From Gymnorhina tibicen (Eukaryota; Chordata; Aves; Passeriformes; Artamidae), in assembly GCA_013399875.1 (NCBI GenBank), contig VXAZ01000420.1, positions 926,616 to 990,615 on the forward strand: a stretch of 64,000 bases of DNA, read 5' to 3'. The notes beneath the pieces are model-generated. The model saw only the letters and a program-made list of their open reading frames with translations. It ran no database searches and was not told the origin of the DNA. Position 1 is the first letter of the stretch, and each line of letters opens with the position of its first letter. A program made the translations under genes and the position numbers. Positions 1 to 14,588 of this stretch are shown piece after piece.

Positions 1-150
1 TTCTTACTGTCTTTGAAGGCCTTGTATGTGATTCTTTCCCTCTGTTTCCTTCACACTGAGCCACCCATATGGTGCAATATGGTGTGTGAGGAAGTTGTGA
101 TACGAGGAACCGAGGTTCTTTCATCACCATTCAGTCCGTGTGTTCCCAGA

Positions 151-232
151 GCACAGAATGGTCAGGTTGGAAGGGACCACAGCGGGTCATCTGGTCCAAC
201 CTCCCTGTTCAAGGAGGGTCATCCTAGAATGA
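151..232 (-). mobile_element. CR1 LINE 3'-end fragment (antisense)
   Basis: The run from ACAGAATGGTCAGGTTGGAA through GGGACCAC, TCATCTGGTCCAACCTCCCTG and AGGGTCATCCTAGA is the familiar reverse complement of a CR1 non-LTR retrotransposon 3' end. It is short, 5'-truncated and diverged, so it is an old dead insertion. The exact subfamily cannot be given by eye. Confidence 0.8.
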
Positions 233-3200
233 TGTCCTCTTCATGAATTTATCAGTTGTTCCATAGCACACAGCTTCCACTGCTTTTTATCAGAAACAAC
301 AGCGAAAGGCTGGAGAAAGCCCTCATGGGGGTAGTTTTACAAATGTCAGTCCATACCCTTGAACAGAGTTTTGATAAACCAGTATTTTCCCAGGAGGGGA
401 GGTGGGAGTTCAGCAAAATAATTCAGAGTCGCCAAAACCCAGCAGCCTCTTTCAAAAGGACAGCTTTAGAGCTGTGAAAGCTTGATTTGTCTGCACTTGC
501 CACAGTTAGATAGCCTGTGTGCTAGTTGCTGTGACTTACTGGGCTTTTTTTCCCAGCTTTGCATTCTTAGCTTTTTGCTGTTCGGTATCTTAATCACTCT
601 TTGTGGAGTGCTGCTAGGAATATGTCTATTGGAAAAAGATTCCCCATCTGTAATTATTTCTGAAGATGATCAGCTGTGATTTTAATCCATTATATATACT
701 ATGTGGTGTATTGATTTTTGACTAATGATAACTTTTAATAGACCTGTCATGGAGTATCAAGTCAGATTCTTTAGAGAATTCTTTAGGCTTAGCTGTACTT
801 CATAACCTCTATATGATGCAGCAAGTGTAGTCACCTTAAAACAGTTGCGTTATCTCAGTTGATGAGACTTAAGAGATTCTTCCAAGCATGTCAAGAGGAT
901 CACTGTCACAGCTCTGTTTGTTACCTAAGAGATGGTGTCTCGCACCAAAACCAAATAATAAGCCTCCTTTTTTTTCCACAAACACCATTTAGTATCAGTA
1001 ATGCTGTGTCTGATGGTGTGTTTGCTTAATTTGTTTAATTAACACCTAAGAGAATTTGGAGTTGGGTAAAGAAGAGTTTTATTTTTTCCAGAGAGATGTG
1101 TATATGTTCTGTGAGAATAGGAGACTTCTGAGTAGGGGAAGTAAACAAATGATCAGTTTTATTTATCTCCCAGCTTCACTGAATGGATGTAGACAAGTGA
1201 TATGTCCTGATAGTGAGATCCTTGGTCGCAGTTTTCCATGGATGAATTCTTGGTCCTTCCTGTACAGTCTTTGGTGACAGCTCCTTACTCGTATTTTCTC
1301 TGAAAAAGTATTCTTCCTTCCATTCCTAAACTACAGCCTATTTTCACTCTACTACATAATTGTCTGTTTATGGAAGGTGTTCTCTGACACCAACTCTTAA
1401 ATGTCTTAGTTCGTGAATACTGTAAAGAAAGATTTTTTACAGCTTTTAGTGGTTAGGTAGTTATCTGATGATTGTCAAGAAAACTTTAAGGGACTTGAAA
1501 AAAAACCTACCCTTTTGTTCTTAAGTAATTCCTCTTATGACTGCTGACATTTTAGTCTGTTTCTATGATTGCATGTTCCAGTTTTCAACTGAAATATTTT
1601 CTAACAATAATCTTTTGTTCATAAGAAATATGATATACTTTACATCTAAATACATACTTTCAGAAAAAGGAATCATCCGTGTTAGAAAAAGATACAAAGA
1701 CATACATACACACTTTGTGCACAAACATTTTAATTTTTTTTTTTTACAGTTAACTGAGGTAACATCCTAGTATATGAAAAAATAAAAATCTCCGTATATG
1801 AGATTGTTGCTACATTCACAAGTTTTTATCAAGGCCATTTTTTGTGGAGGATACAAATCTGAAATAGAATGTTAGAAAAACATTTGGAGACTCTTCAGAT
1901 ACATTGTGCTTTAATTTATAATGTATAATCTATACATACTGTATAAACTATATAAAGAATCAAGCAATCATGTCTTTCAGTGTTATCTATTGCCATCATT
2001 CCCCATGCATTGAGGCTCTTACTATAGCTATTACTATAAAACGTTCCCTAAGTACATAAAGGCTCTAATCGTTAAGATTTTTATTACCAGCCACACATAC
2101 AGAGCTGCAAATTGCCTTGTTTCAGATTTATTATGTATTACTCTAGAAATTCTATAAAGATCAAAAGAACTGATTACAATGTTGACCTTTGCATTAACTC
2201 ATCTGAATTTAAATTCAAGTGTTTGATTTGGGAAAATAAGTCCATTTATCATAGGTCTGCTACTGAGGGGATTGTGCAGCCCTGATTGGGAGTGCTGAGA
2301 CCAAATTTATTTATTGAGCATGGGCTTGAAAATTGTTTGTAGGACAAGAGGAACAAAAGTTTGACCTGCCATTGTGTTGCACCCAGGGGACAATGTGGCA
2401 GCTGCCCTTTTCAAATATCTAGCAGTTTGTTTTTGCTGAAGAGCAAACAGATATTTATAGTTTAAATACATTAAACTACTTCAAAAAAGGAAGCCAATAA
2501 GCCTTTTCTCTTCATGAAATAATTAACTGTTAAATACAAATATTAGAGTCTAGCAATGTGGAAGATGTGGCATTCTGGATCTTGTCATTTCCTTTTTCAA
2601 GTCCATTTGAAGTTTGCTGTCCTGGAAATATAAATATTTATGAGTGTACATTTTAGAATTGACTCCTCAGCAAGTAGAAGGATGGTAGCTTTATCAATTA
2701 ATTAATTGTAGCTCATTTAATGTGCATATCTATATCAGCTGAAATGCCAGTCCCTTCAGAAAAGTAAATAAGTGAAAGAAATTGGAACTAACAGAGCTGG
2801 AAATGCTGCACACAGTCTTTGTAGTAGTGTTCACTTTCTAGTGAAATGCTAAGAGTGGGGATTTTGTCAAATAACTGCAACTTAAACTTTAAAATGTTGG
2901 AGTTGGCAGTTTCAATGGGCTTAGTCTGAGTTATTAGTGTATGAAAATGTAATTTACTACCTAAAGATATCTCCCCTCTGGTTTGGAATAAAGTTGTTAT
3001 ATTTAATGTAAACTTTAAGTAATTAAATTCTGATAAAATGCAAGTCCTTATTTGTTCGTCAGGTAGCGACAGCAGGTCTACAAACGGTACCACAATGCAC
3101 AAGGCAGTTTGTAAAACAAGACATTTGTTGTTTGCATGCTTGCGTTTTTACTGTAAAGCTGGCAAATGCGCCGATTTAAACGCCACCGTGACAATGACTG

Positions 3201-6200
3201 TGTGTTTATTACTGTCTTACTTGATTTTTTTTTTTTTAGTTTCATCTTAAGGAAAATCTGTATTATAATGAATTATTTCATCAGAAAATGCCTTGTTTGA
3301 AACTTTGGTATGTTGGGAATGTGGTGTTGTCCCACCTCTCTCCTCAAACGATTCCGTTAAAAGAAAGACAAGTGGAGGTGAAATATCATTTTTGGTATGA
3401 AAAGAGGCTTATCTTGACATGTGAGTTGCAACGCTTCGGCCTAAAGTCACTCCAGAGAGCCAGCAGGAAGGGTAGGTTTGAGAAAATAAAGTTAATATTT
3501 GTTCCACTCCTAAAATAATACAGATCTGTTTAAGGTGCCTAACAAAGTCTGCTTTAGGAAATTACTGTTCAATGGAGGCATTTTTATTTATGGATCTGAG
3601 TCATATGGCTGAGAAATTAAATACTCACAGTGGAATTGCATTTTTTGTCTATTAAGAACAATCCAGCTTTTAAGATATGTGTATCGTACATTAAATAAAA
3701 GTGGCACTGCTGCTTAGGCTTTCCTAGGGCTTTCCATTTTCAAGTACTTTAAAGATTACCCATCCTATTATTCTGTCACTGTGTGGCATCTTTAAAACTT
3801 CATGTTTCGAACTTCAGGTTCACTTCTAAGAGCCAAATTTGAGTGATGGTTCAATAATAGATGAGGACTGCTTTAATGTATGCAAAGGGCTGTAAGTACA
3901 TCCTGTCCTAACCAGCCTCAAGTTTTATGAGTTCTGAAGTCAGCAAACTTTAAAAACAATTGTGAGGGATATTGTCTCATTTCCGGTGTTTATTCTCTTT
4001 TAGACACCTAGTGAAAACCGAAGTGCTCTATTAAAACAAATGGCTGCAGCTTTGGGGAAATTAGTGGGGTTTTTGTTTGGGATTTGCTGGGTCTTTTTAG
4101 TCTACTGCACTGCTTGTTATCGGCACCATTGTCTGTAGGTTTATTTTTTTGCTACGTGAGGAAATGTACTCCAGAGTTGAAAGGAAAGAGCTCCGTTGTA
4201 TTGGGGGTAAGATTTCATTCTGCTCAGAAGTTGGTAGACATTTCTTTGATGAGCATTCCTGAGGAACTGTGCAAACTTGAACTTTTAGGAACTTGTTTTC
4301 CAGAACTGTTAAACTGGGAGGCAATGGGACACTAACACTTATCCCAAGTGTCCAGTTTCTTTACTGAGGTCCCGTATTTGTAATGTTTTACTTAATTTCA
4401 TCAGTAGGAATTTTGTAACTCTGCCATAGATCTCTGACAGTATTTTACCTATTTATTTTTTAAAAAATAAATAACTTTTAATAGAAACCAAAGCCTTTTG
4501 AGAGGATGCAAAAAAGGGTGTTTAGTTCTGTGTCGGTCAGAATCCTAAAGCACTTGGAGAAAATATTATATATACAGGGAAGACTATTCTTTTGGTATGA
4601 AGGCATTCATTGGTTGACTCTGTCAGGTGGAAGGAGAGCAGATGCTGAAATGTTTGGGTTTTAAACGTGGCTCCCTTATTTAAATTGCAGTAATTTCCAA
4701 GCATAATTTGAAAAACTGTTATTACAGATATACCTACAGAGTCAAAACACAATCCCTTGGTTCTCCTGACCCTTACTCCCAGCCCTTGGTCTTTTAAATT
4801 GTAAAATGTTAAGCCTGTTTGCATGATGAAGAAAACGTACTCCAGTTGCCTGAGGATGTTCTGGAAGGATGTTATGTCTCAGTCTTCATGTATCAAGGAT
4901 TTTTTTCCCTGCTATTCTCTGTTTCTATGTTTACCTTTTTTACTTCAAACACTAAGTCTTGAGTGAAGATAGAATTCTTCCTAAATATTTTTTAAATGGC
5001 AGAAACAGCACAAATATTTAGGTTTAACAAACCACAATGTTACACAGTTCTTGAATCAATCCAGAGCACTGCATTGTGTTGTTTATTTATTTTGCCTTTC
5101 AGTAGATATGTTTTTCACATAGTACACTATGATCTTACCTAAAGATGAATGAAGACTATTCAAAGAATTCCAAAAGCATGGAAAAATCCTACAATAGAAA
5201 AGAAGAATTTTTCATCTCAGTAAAATGGTGCTATAATGGTGGATCATACAAAAATTACAGGAAATAACTTCAGAGATTTTAAGCTAAGAGACAAATGGAA
5301 AATATACTCCTGCTAATTTAGCCTCAACTTATCTCTTGAGTAGTTTTATATGAAAGCTTCCGTAGCTGATAGGCTTTCACTTTGAATCAATGAAAACTGT
5401 AGTACATTCGCCATATCTTATGATAGAAATAAGTAGGTATTTGGTTAGAGCAGAAGCTTCCACAGGTGATCTCAGATCTGCAAGTAAAAGCAGGAAATAA
5501 CTCTGAATTCCTGTAGTAGGCTGAAGTTAAATTAAATTTCTGAAAAGGTTTGATGGGAATAGTCATTTACCCTGTACCAGAGGTAAACTATTTAGCTGTG
5601 TAAGGAGATGAGGCAAATATTTCTAATGGTGTGTTTAAAAAGAAAACAGAGCATTTCTTTGTGTATCAAGTAAGATGAATATGAAATTTTCAGAGTTCAG
5701 GAGACTTCATCATGTCTGAACCTTGTTTAGTTGATGTTATGGATGATAAGCTAGGCAAAGGATGTATGCCTGCATCCCTCAATTTCAGAGTTGGAAAGAT
5801 TTTTTTAATTTCTTTTTTCCTAAAGATTATTGTGTGTGAATGGTGCTTTTCCAGGAAGGTGCCTTGAACCGTGTAACTAATGCCGTATTTTTGCCCACCC
5901 CACGGAACAGGCACTCCCTCAGTATGCACAATCTTTTGACGGGCAGATGACCTCTCATTTAGTAGTAAGATGTTTCATTCCTTATGAATATGAACGGCTT
6001 TGATAACTTTCCAGAATTTCTGTAAGTTTTCTTTTTTCCATTCAGTATTTTCCTCAGTGCATGGCTATATGCCGGAAGAACTTGAAAATGTTCCTAAATA
6101 TTTTGTGGCACTTGTGGCGCCTTTTCAGTGAATCTATTCCTTGCCAACACCATTCTGCTTAATTACTATATCACTGTATTTTTAGTGTTTTTAAAATAGT

Positions 6201-9200
6201 TCATAAAATGTCAAAGTTTATTTTGTTTTATGCTACTTAAATATTTGTGGGTCATAATGCCAAATTCAAATGACTGTTTCCCTAAATTTTTGTTCTTGGC
6301 AACCTACACAATTTAATGCTATTGAGCATATGATACATACAACAGAGTTTTCTGCCAATACATACAATTTATTGAACGCTGCCATCAAATGTAATTTCAT
6401 AAGAGATTCAGCTAAAGTTGCAGATATGCCTGGGTTTTTTTTCTCATGAATTGAGCTGTTTATAAATTCTTCTTAAACTCGGAGTTCCTCTAACTCTTCA
6501 TAAATGTTACAGTTTCCACTTAACTTTGTGGAATGCAGTATTTATGGTGTTGGTGTCCAGTAAATAAGTGACTAGATGAGCTTTATCTTGATCAGAAATT
6601 TTCATTTTGCTATGAGAAATCTGAACATCTTATCAACAATTTGGAGCCTACCATGTTTTCTAGTGTTAAGCCTGCCTGCACATTAAACCAGGCTTAATAA
6701 TGTGCCAAGTTACCTCAATTCAGCCTCTGTCCTGCTGTTGAAACTTTTAGGTGTTCGGTAGGAAATGGAATAGTCTGTCAACATAGTATTGCTTCAGTAG
6801 CTGAATTAAAGGTACTGATCCTGAACATTTGCATTTAGTAAGCAAACATCACAGATATGCTTTGGCAGCAAATGAAATTAAAGCCTAATAACTCACTTTA
6901 AAAATTTTTGTACCACAATCGACTTGAATGGCAAGCAGTGGGTTCAGCAAGGCTTTGTGTTGGTGGTATTTACTCAGCCATCTTGGGGATGGTAGAGAAC
7001 ATGAGTCTGATTATATTGACCTGATGTCTTTGAACCTTGAACTAAACAGAGAGATACAAAGAATTCCTCAAGCACCATTTATAAAAAGATAGTTACTGTT
7101 ACCTTTCAACAGTCTATTAGGTTTTTTATCTTACTGGAGATTTCTGTGAAGTGTGCTTTTCCAAATGCTCTCATATTTTATAGTAATATTTGCATATGAA
7201 TTTCATTCTGGCTAATTTTCCCGTTCCTTCCCTCTCAAACTAAAATCAAATATGTATTCCAGCATCCCATAGGAGAATGCTTGTTTTTTGTACTGGTAGT
7301 AAAAATACTTCCCTTGACTGAAAGTGACGTTTGCATCTTGGACATCATCAGGTTATACCATGAATAGTCTATGAAAGCTTCTGGACATGTATAAAGTTTA
7401 AGTAGCAGGACTGTCACTCATAAATAGCTGAACACAGTGTACTTCCATCTCCCTGTCTTGGATGCTGTTTTGGTGAGTTGTGTCATACTGTTACATGAGT
7501 TGTAAGTTTTAAGGACAATTTGTCTTTATTAGGGACTAAGTTAGCCCTAGGTGTTTCTGTAGTAACATGCCCACAAAAACATAAAATGTTGGGGTTTTGA
7601 TCAAGATTTTCTCTGTGGCAAAGATCCTCTCTTTGCCTTCTTCTGATTTTTTCACCCCTTAATAACCGGGAAAATAATCTTCTAACTCCTCAAGAGCAAT
7701 GTAGGTTTTCCTTGGAGTTCTGATAGGAGTTGCTGGTAACCACAGGCCAGAATTCTATGATGTATGATGTCTACTCTGAGGTGGATAGAAAGTCAGTCTT
7801 CTCCAGGACCTGGCAAAATGTGCTTTACAGCTTTGTGTCTGAAAAACAGTGCTGTGCTCTGTGCCCTGCAACACATTAAACACTTGCAACAGAGAGCAAA
7901 ATGTCTTTACTTGATCCTCTATATGATCAGGACCCAACAAAACACGTACTCCTTTTGTTTTTGTTACTACAGTGATGCTTTGTAAGTAGAAGATACGGTT
8001 TTGGTAGGAAAACATTTCCTGTACATGTTTTATCAGCAATTTCAGAAGCCTAAGACAGCAACTAATGTGTTGCAGAGTGACCAAAACCTATTTTCATGGA
8101 TCTGGCCAGAAAAGTAAAATTGATGCTACCAGAGTCATCAGGGAGAGTGAATTGTCTTCCCCCCATGTAATTTCCAGGAACACAAGAGCCTGTAAATGAG
8201 AACAGTGCCCTGATTTCTGTCCTGCAACAGAGGCAGCCACTGTCCTCACTCACAAGACACACATCTAGGGAGTACTTAAACTCTGTTTTCTGTAGAGTGT
8301 TTTAAGTTTTCTAAGAGCAAAAGTTTTCCACATACTGAACACAACTTTCTGACAGAAACACTGTCAAATTCCATTTACTTAACAGCACAAACCCAGCAAT
8401 GCTACTTCATCTTGCTGAAGGAGAGGATAGCAGATAGAAGCAGCATTCTGCTCCTGGAACACAGGCTTTCCTTCCTTTGTGAATTAATGTTTTGGGATAG
8501 TTATCACTGTAATGCATTGCAAGTTTCAATTACCGTGAGGAACTCTAGGCTCTCTTAAGATCATACTGTGATGTTTTACATCATACAGGGCTTGATATCA
8601 TACAAAGAGAACTTCGGACCTTACTGATAAAGAGGGATTTAAGAGTAAGGTAATACAGTTTAGTCTTCAAATCAAAGTTGATGATGACTTTGCACAGTCC
8701 ATTCATGAGCTTAGCAATCAGAAGGATACATCTTTGGGATCTGCATTATGTTGGAAATTAAGACATGCAATTCAACCTTATTCGTGTTGATATCCTAGTG
8801 TGGCACTGCTGTTAAACCTGAAAAGCTTTAGAGTTTCTTTTAAAATGTATGAGTGGAATTCCCACTTTTGATTTTTTTTTTCCTATTAGAACCTCCTTGT
8901 TTCCATTTCTTCTATAGTAGAAGTTATGAATTATTTATATTTGGAGACAAGGTGATGGAAAAGCTAGAGAATGTCTTGCTAAGAAAAATTATATTTATTG
9001 TAATGTGTTTTAAAATGCGTTTTATTTCTATCTCATTTTGCTTGGGGAGAAAAGTTGAAAATATATCTTAAGTCTAATTTAGCTTGACCTTAAAAATGCC
9101 CAATGAAAAGTTGATTTCTGAGCTTCTGCATGCTTCTCCTGTTCATCTCTACTGGCATTTACAATCTGAAACAATGGTTATAGCTGTGTATTAGAAGTTC

Positions 9201-10492
9201 AGATGGCAGAAAAAGTGGCAAATACAGAAGGATTTCTAAAATCTGTTAGTCGTGTAAGCTTATACTGTGAAATATTTATGTACAGACCAGTTCAAAATAA
9301 TGAGAAATGTTATCCCCATACATACTATAAAGAGTGAAACTGTCCAAGTTTGTGTCTGAGACTACTGTATAGCCTTTTTCTGGTTGTTTTACCACTGTTG
9401 TGAGCCCTTCTGGTGGGAATTTCACTTGAAACAAAGAAAAATTGTTTTGTGGGCACTAGTTATTTAAATGTTATCTAACCTAGAGGGCAAAAGGTCGTGC
9501 TTTTATTTTACCAGTTCAAATGTGTAAATTCCATAGCATCTGTTATTGATCAAACTGCATGGATTTTGAAAGGTTTTTTATTCCAAATCTTAGCAAAATG
9601 TAACCTTTGAATCCGCAGTCTTCTGATACCTGAACTATTTTCTTCACATGGGAAGTTTTTAGGTACACTGCTATCAGCATTCTCTTGTGCTCAGGCTTCC
9701 TATCATCTCCTTCTCCTGATAATAGCTGAGGTACTGTCTGGTTTTTGTTGTCCAGGCTGTAGTATAGCTCATTGGGTGCCCCTTGGGAAAAACAAAAGGT
9801 AACAAGTTTTTCACGCAAATGAAACTTTAACAGTTCAGGACTTTAAAACCATGCAGGACTGTAGGTGCTACGATAGGAAACCTTTTGGTGGCTGAGAGGA
9901 AGAGGAGAATTATCCTAGCGGATCTGTCAGGGGTTACTAATCCTCACCTGTTTCCCAGTCACTGGAAGTATAGTAGTATGGAAAAGATGGGATCTCACTG
10001 TTTTCTGTTTGCTACAACTCGTTTTTCTGGAAGACTGTGGGCTTCAGTGCAAAGCAGGCAACAGGTCATTCTGTTTAATTGCAGTGGTTGGCCATTTGAT
10101 TTTCGTTTCATTCATAAACTAAAATCCCTTGTCTTTTTTGTAAACAAAAAGGCATTACTTGCAGGCTGCATTCTAGTCAGTATTTTTCATTTATTTTCTG
10201 ATGATAGAATCTAACATTAATGTGTCTAAATATGTTTATGAGTGTATAGATTAATAGAACTCATGTCAGCATGTTTAAAGTGAGTTTTAATGTGTAAGTA
10301 AAATGGAAAGACTTTAAAGCAAATTATTTGGCTCAAAGCTCCATTTATATGGTGTATGTTTCAAGCTAATAATCAGGGCTTACCGTGGGTCAGCATGTCA
10401 TATCCCAGTGGTGTCTAGTGAGATGGAGGGTTATCTTCTATGTCAGCTAGATAACCCTGTGAACAATTTGGAGCAGTGGAGATAATGGCACT

Positions 10493-10542
10493 GAATTCTG
10501 AAATGAGGTGGAATTCTGAAACGAGGCAGAATTCAGAGCAGG
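10493..10542. repeat. Imperfect 18-bp tandem repeat
   Basis: Two 18-bp units beginning GAATTCTGAAA (10493-10510 and 10511-10528) differ at a few positions and are followed by a third partial unit starting GAATTC at 10529. This is a local replication-slippage type duplication inside an intron. No function is implied. Confidence 0.8.
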
Positions 10543-12244
10543 AGCTGGAAATATCAGGAAATACAGGGCTGCATGTGAGCAGCGTGTGGCTGCTCGTGAA
10601 GGCAATCACCTTTTGGCATCCATAGTCACTTGTGTTTGACAATAATCCTTCTTGGTAAGCTGCAATTAAAGTGTGAGAGAATGGCAAATCAGGTACATAG
10701 TCCTAGAAAAAAGAAAAATGAAGTTAAAAACTTCCCACTTCCTTGATACTGGCCCTATTTTTATTTATCTAATTTATTTTATTTTTAATTTTGATACAGA
10801 CATTGCACAATAATCTAGTAAGTATTTTTGTCATGGTTTGGATAACCTTTCTCCAAGCCATCTTGTCCACAATCAGTGTGGTTTTTTTATAGTTTATTCT
10901 CTTTTTTTTCTTCACAAAATACAGTTTTTATGTACTTGGAGGCAATTGTAGGTCATCTTTGTGGCAATAAATATACTTTCATACTTCAAGGTTTTAAATT
11001 TTTTTTATTACTCTGTATTTTACTGATTTTTAACTTTATATATAAGGAAAAGGCCAAATCTGTTGCACATTTACGAAGAGAAGAATTATGTAGTCTCTGG
11101 TTTCATATGTCTCAGATGATGCAGCAAGCTTTGTATTTGTGCATCTAAATCAAACTATTGATACTGCAATTCAAGTAGTTCGCTCTTCATTCAAAATATG
11201 TAACTTTTATGAACAGATTATATGGTACTTGAGTTTCAGGTTTGTGTCCACCTTTCAAGCTAGCACAGTACATCCTGCTGAATCCCACTGTCATTTTGGA
11301 AACTGAACTACTGCATGTATCTATTTGCAGCACGTATTTGGACAAATCTCAGGAGCACTGGTATTAAAGGCATTTTTCCCACTGTCTGTTGTATCACTCA
11401 TCTTGTGTTTGCCGTTCGTTTTTAGCCACAGCCTAAAAGAATAATTTAGCACTGCTGAGCATATTCTTTCTGTTGCATTTCTTCCCACACTCGATAACCT
11501 CAGCTGTAACTCGGAGCAAGAGCTTGGTGACTCCTGTAGCCTTTGGTCAGCCAGTAGAGGCCACTCACAGCTTGCAGCTGAAGCTGGGCGGCGACTCGGA
11601 ACTGGGGGTTTTGTTGTGTGCTTGGGGTTTGAATCCACGCCGAGCCAGCTCAGGCTGCCATGAACTGTCATTGTACAACTGGTACCTGCAAAGGGCTCTG
11701 GTAGGAGTAATTCTGCTCAGATATGTAAATGCATTTAATATTGATGTTTTTCTGTTTCCTGTAATAAGTCCCACAGCAGCAGGAATAAAAATCACCTTCC
11801 GTACTTCAAGCAGACTCAAAGCAAATGCTTTGATGACATCTTCTGTTGCTGATACAATCTTTACTGTCATTATATTATATTCTATTACTTTAACAAAGTA
11901 AGGAAATACTGTTACAGATTGCTTGGGGGAAGGGAAAGGAGGGTCTTCTTTATATGTTTTTCCTGTTTTTCCCAAATGGAACCAGCATCTCCCAGATCAA
12001 GGCTAGCAGCCTAATCACTGCTCTGCTCCTTCCTCCTCCTTATATTACTGTGTGGGTAACTTACTTATTGATGACAATTTTACAAGGTAAAACATATTTC
12101 AGCATTTTTGATTATTCTTAACTAAAAAGGGTACAGTCCCAACACTACTGAAATCAGAATCCCATTGATTTAGTGAAGATTTCACCTAAGTTTTATTCTA
12201 TGATTAATAAGTTTTATATCTAAACAGACAGCTAAAATATCATT

Positions 12245-12287
12245 TTTATATATAATATATATTTTTATATATATATTTATATATATG
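12245..12287. repeat. (TA)n-rich microsatellite
   Basis: An almost pure alternation of T and A, broken by short T runs, lies in the presumed first intron of the window. It is simple sequence and likely length-polymorphic. Confidence 0.85.
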
Positions 12288-14500
12288 CAGCATATTACTG
12301 CAGCATTTAATTAGTAGCTCTATTTCCAAAATAGGTAGGTCTGGTTTGATTAAAATGAAATTTGTTAAATACTGGCTATTTACAGAGCACTGAAGTAGCA
12401 AACTTTTGGCCATTGTTTTGTTGCACAGCTGCCCTGAAGATTTCCCCTTTCCTAATACAAAATACTGAAATAGTGGTTCTGTCTGGTATGGTTTTGAAGT
12501 CAGGAGAATCTTACATTTGCCTTTTTACAAGGAGTTGATTTAATTTAAATATAAAAACTAAGAATTTCTGGTTTATGTTTTCTTCTTGATACTTTATAAG
12601 TCAGTCCATTTTTTGCAGTGTTGTGAGCTGCTGTTGGAGCAATAGTGCCACAGAGTACTATTTCATATTAAATATTAGGAATCTGAGAAGAAACTCATAC
12701 TGACGTGCTTACAGATGGGAGACTTACAGTTTTCAGTTTACCTGATGCTTTCTCCATAGATGAATTTTTTTTTGTTACATTATACACTAGTAGTATTTCC
12801 TCTGATAGCTCCTCCAGTGTTACTGTATTACAGACCTAAAGACAGCAGGAATGCACTAATATGTATTATTACAGTGCATCATTAAACTCACTCTGCCTGT
12901 TCTATAGTATGTAAAAAGTGGTCCCTTTGACAAGAATTTAGGACAAAACATGGTGTGTAATATTTTCTGTGAATGTTACAATTTAAAACAAACAAAAAAA
13001 TTACACCCAGGCCAGTTTCTTTTCAAAAAGTACCTTTTTGTTTTAAATTTATTTAACTTCAAATTTAGATTTTATCTGAAAAGTAATGGAGAAAAACTGT
13101 GAAATAGCAGAAGTTTACAAAGAAATTCCCTTCTTTGCCTTTATACATGGGATTTACATTTTCCATTTTTCTCTGAAGTACCTAGATTCAATGGTAGAGT
13201 TTTCTTCTTTTGGTCTCTGGTATCATGGTATTCCTTTTCCGTCTGTTAATCATTCAGTTGAAAGCTGTGTATCAGAAGATAGAGGCAGTTTGATCAGTTG
13301 TGTGAAAATAAATGTAGAGAAAACTCTTAACAGTGTGTGAAATCACTGGAGAGACTGGGGAGCTGGGACATATTCTGTCACGCCTAGAAACTTACTGGTT
13401 CTTATTTTCTCTCTTTTTCTTTAATACATTAAGAGAAACCAGTAAAACATGTACAGGGAGGTGCCTGTTTGCTTTAGGATTAAAGTCCATGTCTTTTGAC
13501 CTATTTTTCTTACAGTTTTTTTCTTTCCATATCACTTGCATGTATTTTCCAAGCAGAATGGCAATGATCCATTGATTTTTGCAACACTGTGTTAGTAAGA
13601 GGTTAATTTTAAAGAAATATGACTATAGTAGCAAGAAACTGGTATAGAACTATTCTGCCAGTGAACCATGTCTTCATGGAGACTTTGTAGAGTTTGACTG
13701 AGCATCACTTAAAGGTAATCTGTACTTTAAAGAGATGCTTCTCTGGAATGGTCAGTTTGGGCCCTTCAGCAAGAGTGTGCTTTCAGAGGGAATAAAAGTG
13801 TAATGGTAATGTCAAGCAAGGGTTATGGCAATGTTCCAGTAATGTATACTGTGAAAGCTATTTTTGTTTTCATAGTTTTCTATATTGCTCCAAGTCAAAT
13901 CTGCATCTGTATTTTTTTAAAGATGTATTTTAAATCCAGAACTTTGTTAAGTGCATGTACTTTCCAAGGTATGTAGTGAAGAAGGGGTATAAAATGAGTA
14001 ATACTAAATAGATGCTGAAAATGATAAGGTATTGCTCCTAATTAGTGCAATAAAATGTGGAGAATAGATTTTTCTCTATTTCTTCCCTTGATGTAGTTTG
14101 ATTTAATTTCCTATAAATTGACAATTGCAGATCTGTGAATTATGAATTTGACATTGTCATGCTGTAATTTCTTGCAAAATCCTGATCTCTGGGATTTGAT
14201 TTTAGTTGCATTTCATTTTGGAAAACAACTTCTTTGCCGAAAATCCTGCCTGAGAAAATTGGATTTGCTATAGAACTTTTAAAGCTGTAGTTGATCATAG
14301 CAGTTAATTTATAGAGCGGAAAAAGGAACCTGTTCTTTCATTTAGGAAAGCAGCTAGCTTACTTGTGTAATTAGTGTCCAGCAAAATTTTACTGAAATTT
14401 TCCTGGTTTTGCGTGCTATGAATGTGACACACTGTGATGACTAAGCTAAGCATTCAAGTCAAATACTCCCATAATTATTTATGTGGCTTTGTTAAGCACA

Positions 14501-14588
14501 TCATAGACTCATTTAGATTAGAAAAGACCTGTAAGAAAGATCGAGTCCAGCCATAAACCCAGCACTGCCAAGTCCACCAAATCATAGC
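14501..14588 (-). mobile_element. CR1 LINE 3'-end fragment (antisense)
   Basis: TCATAGACTCATTTAGATTA, then GAAAAGACC, GATCGAGTCCAGCC and CACTGCCAAGTCCACCA, match the reverse complement of a common CR1 3' tail. The copy is diverged and truncated to under 100 bp. Confidence 0.8.

Noticed and set aside
11620..11645. GGGGTTTGAATCCACGCC resembling a tRNA T-arm
   Set aside because: No matching A box, anticodon stem or acceptor stem could be found within 90 bases on either side.
11473..11975. Overlapping 142-codon (+) and 136-codon (-) open frames
   Set aside because: Neither product resembles a known family, both strands are open by chance over the same bases, and there is no splice-site frame.
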